DNA of 5,487 bases from Veillonella parvula (GTDB lineage: Bacteria; Bacillota; Negativicutes; Veillonellales; Veillonellaceae), in NCBI GenBank assembly GCA_947096075.1, contig CAMUQE010000123.1:1-5487 (forward strand). The letters are read 5' to 3'. Position 1 is the stretch's first letter. The number at the start of each line of letters is the position of its first letter. Shown piece after piece: positions 4,603-5,487 of the stretch. The translations under genes and the position numbers were made by a program. The notes beneath the pieces were generated by a model that made no database searches, was not told the DNA's origin, and saw only the letters and a program-made list of their open reading frames with translations.

Positions 4603-5421
4603 ATGGATAAAGTACGGCGTGTAGAACGAATGGTGGCAATGACAAAACTGTTAGTTGATTCACCGCAAAAATTGATTCCTTTAAATTACTTTTGCGACTT
4701 TTTTGGCATGGCTAAATCAACGGTTAGTGAAGATTTAACATGTGTAAGGCAGTCTATGGAACACTTTCAACTGGGGACCTTAGAAACGGTGGCCGGTGTA
4801 GCTGGTGGGGTACGATTTATTCCGCATCGCAAGGGCACACAAGCGAACGATATTCTACGCGATGTGCAAGCTCGTTTAATGGAGCCAGATCGCATCATTC
4901 CAGGTGGTTTTATTTATATGTCTGATATCTTATATGATTGGCACGTAATGACACGTCTGGGTGAGATTATTATGACTCGTTTCGTGGACCGTGAACCAGA
5001 CTATATTTTGACTGTAGAAACAAAGGGGATTCCTTTGGCTGTAATGGTAGCGAGAGCTTTCAATAAACCACTTGTTATTGCTCGACGTGATAGTAAGGTA
5101 ACAGAAGGTTCTGCTATTAGTATCAATTATGTAACAGGTTCCTCTGGGCGCATTCAAACTATGACTCTAACTAAACGGGCAATTCCTCCAAATGCGAAAG
5201 TGTTAATTATCGATGACTTTATGAAAGCTGGCGGTACCGCTAAGGGGCTTAAAGAATTAGTTCTTGAAATGAGCGGTGTCGTTGTTGGCACAGGTGTTCT
5301 TGTAGCTACAGCTGAACCAAGTCCGAAGTTGATCGATGATTATGAATCACTATTTACTTTTTATGGCATCGATGAAAATACGAAGGAAATTAGTATAGAG
5401 CCTGTGTTAGATGAAGAGTAG
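4603..5421 (+). CDS. purR: Purine repressor PurR, Bacillus type (phosphoribosyltransferase fold)
   Basis: This 272-residue transcription factor represses purine synthesis and salvage genes; PRPP binding releases it from DNA. The N-terminal winged helix spans about residues 1-70, with IPLNYFCDFFGMAKSTVSEDL (25-45) as the helix-turn-helix and the family signature VAGVAGGVRFIP (63-74). The C-terminal part is a type I phosphoribosyltransferase fold that binds but does not convert PRPP: TVETKGIPLA (137-146), RRDSKVTEGSAISINYVTGSSGRIQTM (161-187) and the PRPP loop VLIIDDFMKAGGT (200-212). It is slightly shorter than B. subtilis PurR (285), mainly at the C-terminus. An in-frame ATG lies at 4585, but AAGGA (4590-4594) points to the ATG at 4603, where the protein matches the family N-terminus. 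Upstream PurBox-like sites suggest autoregulation. In B. subtilis purR lies near glmU; the next gene here is off the window. Confidence 0.95.
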   Translation: MDKVRRVERMVAMTKLLVDSPQKLIPLNYFCDFFGMAKSTVSEDLTCVRQSMEHFQLGTLETVAGVAGGVRFIPHRKGTQANDILRDVQARLMEPDRIIPGGFIYMSDILYDWHVMTRLGEIIMTRFVDREPDYILTVETKGIPLAVMVARAFNKPLVIARRDSKVTEGSAISINYVTGSSGRIQTMTLTKRAIPPNAKVLIIDDFMKAGGTAKGLKELVLEMSGVVVGTGVLVATAEPSPKLIDDYESLFTFYGIDENTKEISIEPVLDEE

Positions 5422-5437
5422 ATCATTAATATTTAGA

Positions 5438-5469
5438 ATATTGTAGGCTGATACAATATAGTTTATATT
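5438..5469 (+). promoter_or_regulatory. Promoter of the next gene with overlapping inverted repeat
   Basis: TTGTAG (5441-5446) and TATATT (5464-5469) are separated by 17 bases, a normal promoter geometry. A perfect 8-bp inverted repeat, ATATTGTA-N6-TACAATAT (5438-5445 and 5452-5459), covers the -35 and most of the spacer, where a repressor would block polymerase. The repeat has no T tail, so it is a poor terminator for purR. The controlled gene lies beyond the window. Confidence 0.45.
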
Positions 5470-5487
5470 GAGTATTGGTCTATGGGC

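Overview
The window looks like a chromosomal segment of a low-GC member of the Negativicutes, most likely Veillonella or a close relative. This is inferred from AT-rich intergenic DNA, Gram-positive-style ribosome binding sites, a Bacillus-type PurR, a 3D-domain cell-wall protein and a free-standing molbindin. No ribosomal RNA gene or species marker is present, so the genus is a judgement.

Layout. Positions 1-535 hold no convincing protein gene. The stretch is richer in G+C than the rest and full of complementary segments. A plus-strand terminator (82-120) ends whatever lies upstream, and 121-520 can be drawn as a multi-helix RNA with a possible 8-bp long-range contact. Parts of 11-79 resemble parts of 386-488 in the same order, so the window may show the tail of one RNA and most of a related second one. 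Next, on the minus strand, come a solo molybdate-binding Mop protein (567-776) and a tRNA-Gly with anticodon CCC (873-946), each with its own terminator. On the plus strand follow two tandem NhaA sodium/proton antiporters (1143-2300 and 2337-3509), about 57% identical by hand count and alignable without gaps over about 380 residues. A secreted peptidoglycan-binding/3D-domain protein (3773-4381) and a Bacillus-type purine repressor PurR (4603-5421) complete the coding content. The end of the window carries a promoter-like site with an overlapping inverted repeat, presumably for the next gene.

How the parts relate. The two nhaA genes are probably one transcript (36 bp apart, second gene with its own strong ribosome binding site) and should export Na+ in exchange for protons. 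They differ in several positions that correspond to the pH-sensing cluster of E. coli NhaA, which hints at different pH set-points. The 3D-domain protein and purR are separate units, each preceded by a long imperfect hairpin. purR is preceded by two inverted PurBox-like sites 30 bp apart centre to centre, which fits autoregulation. The most unusual part is the unassigned RNA-like region at the left end; everything else belongs to well-known families.
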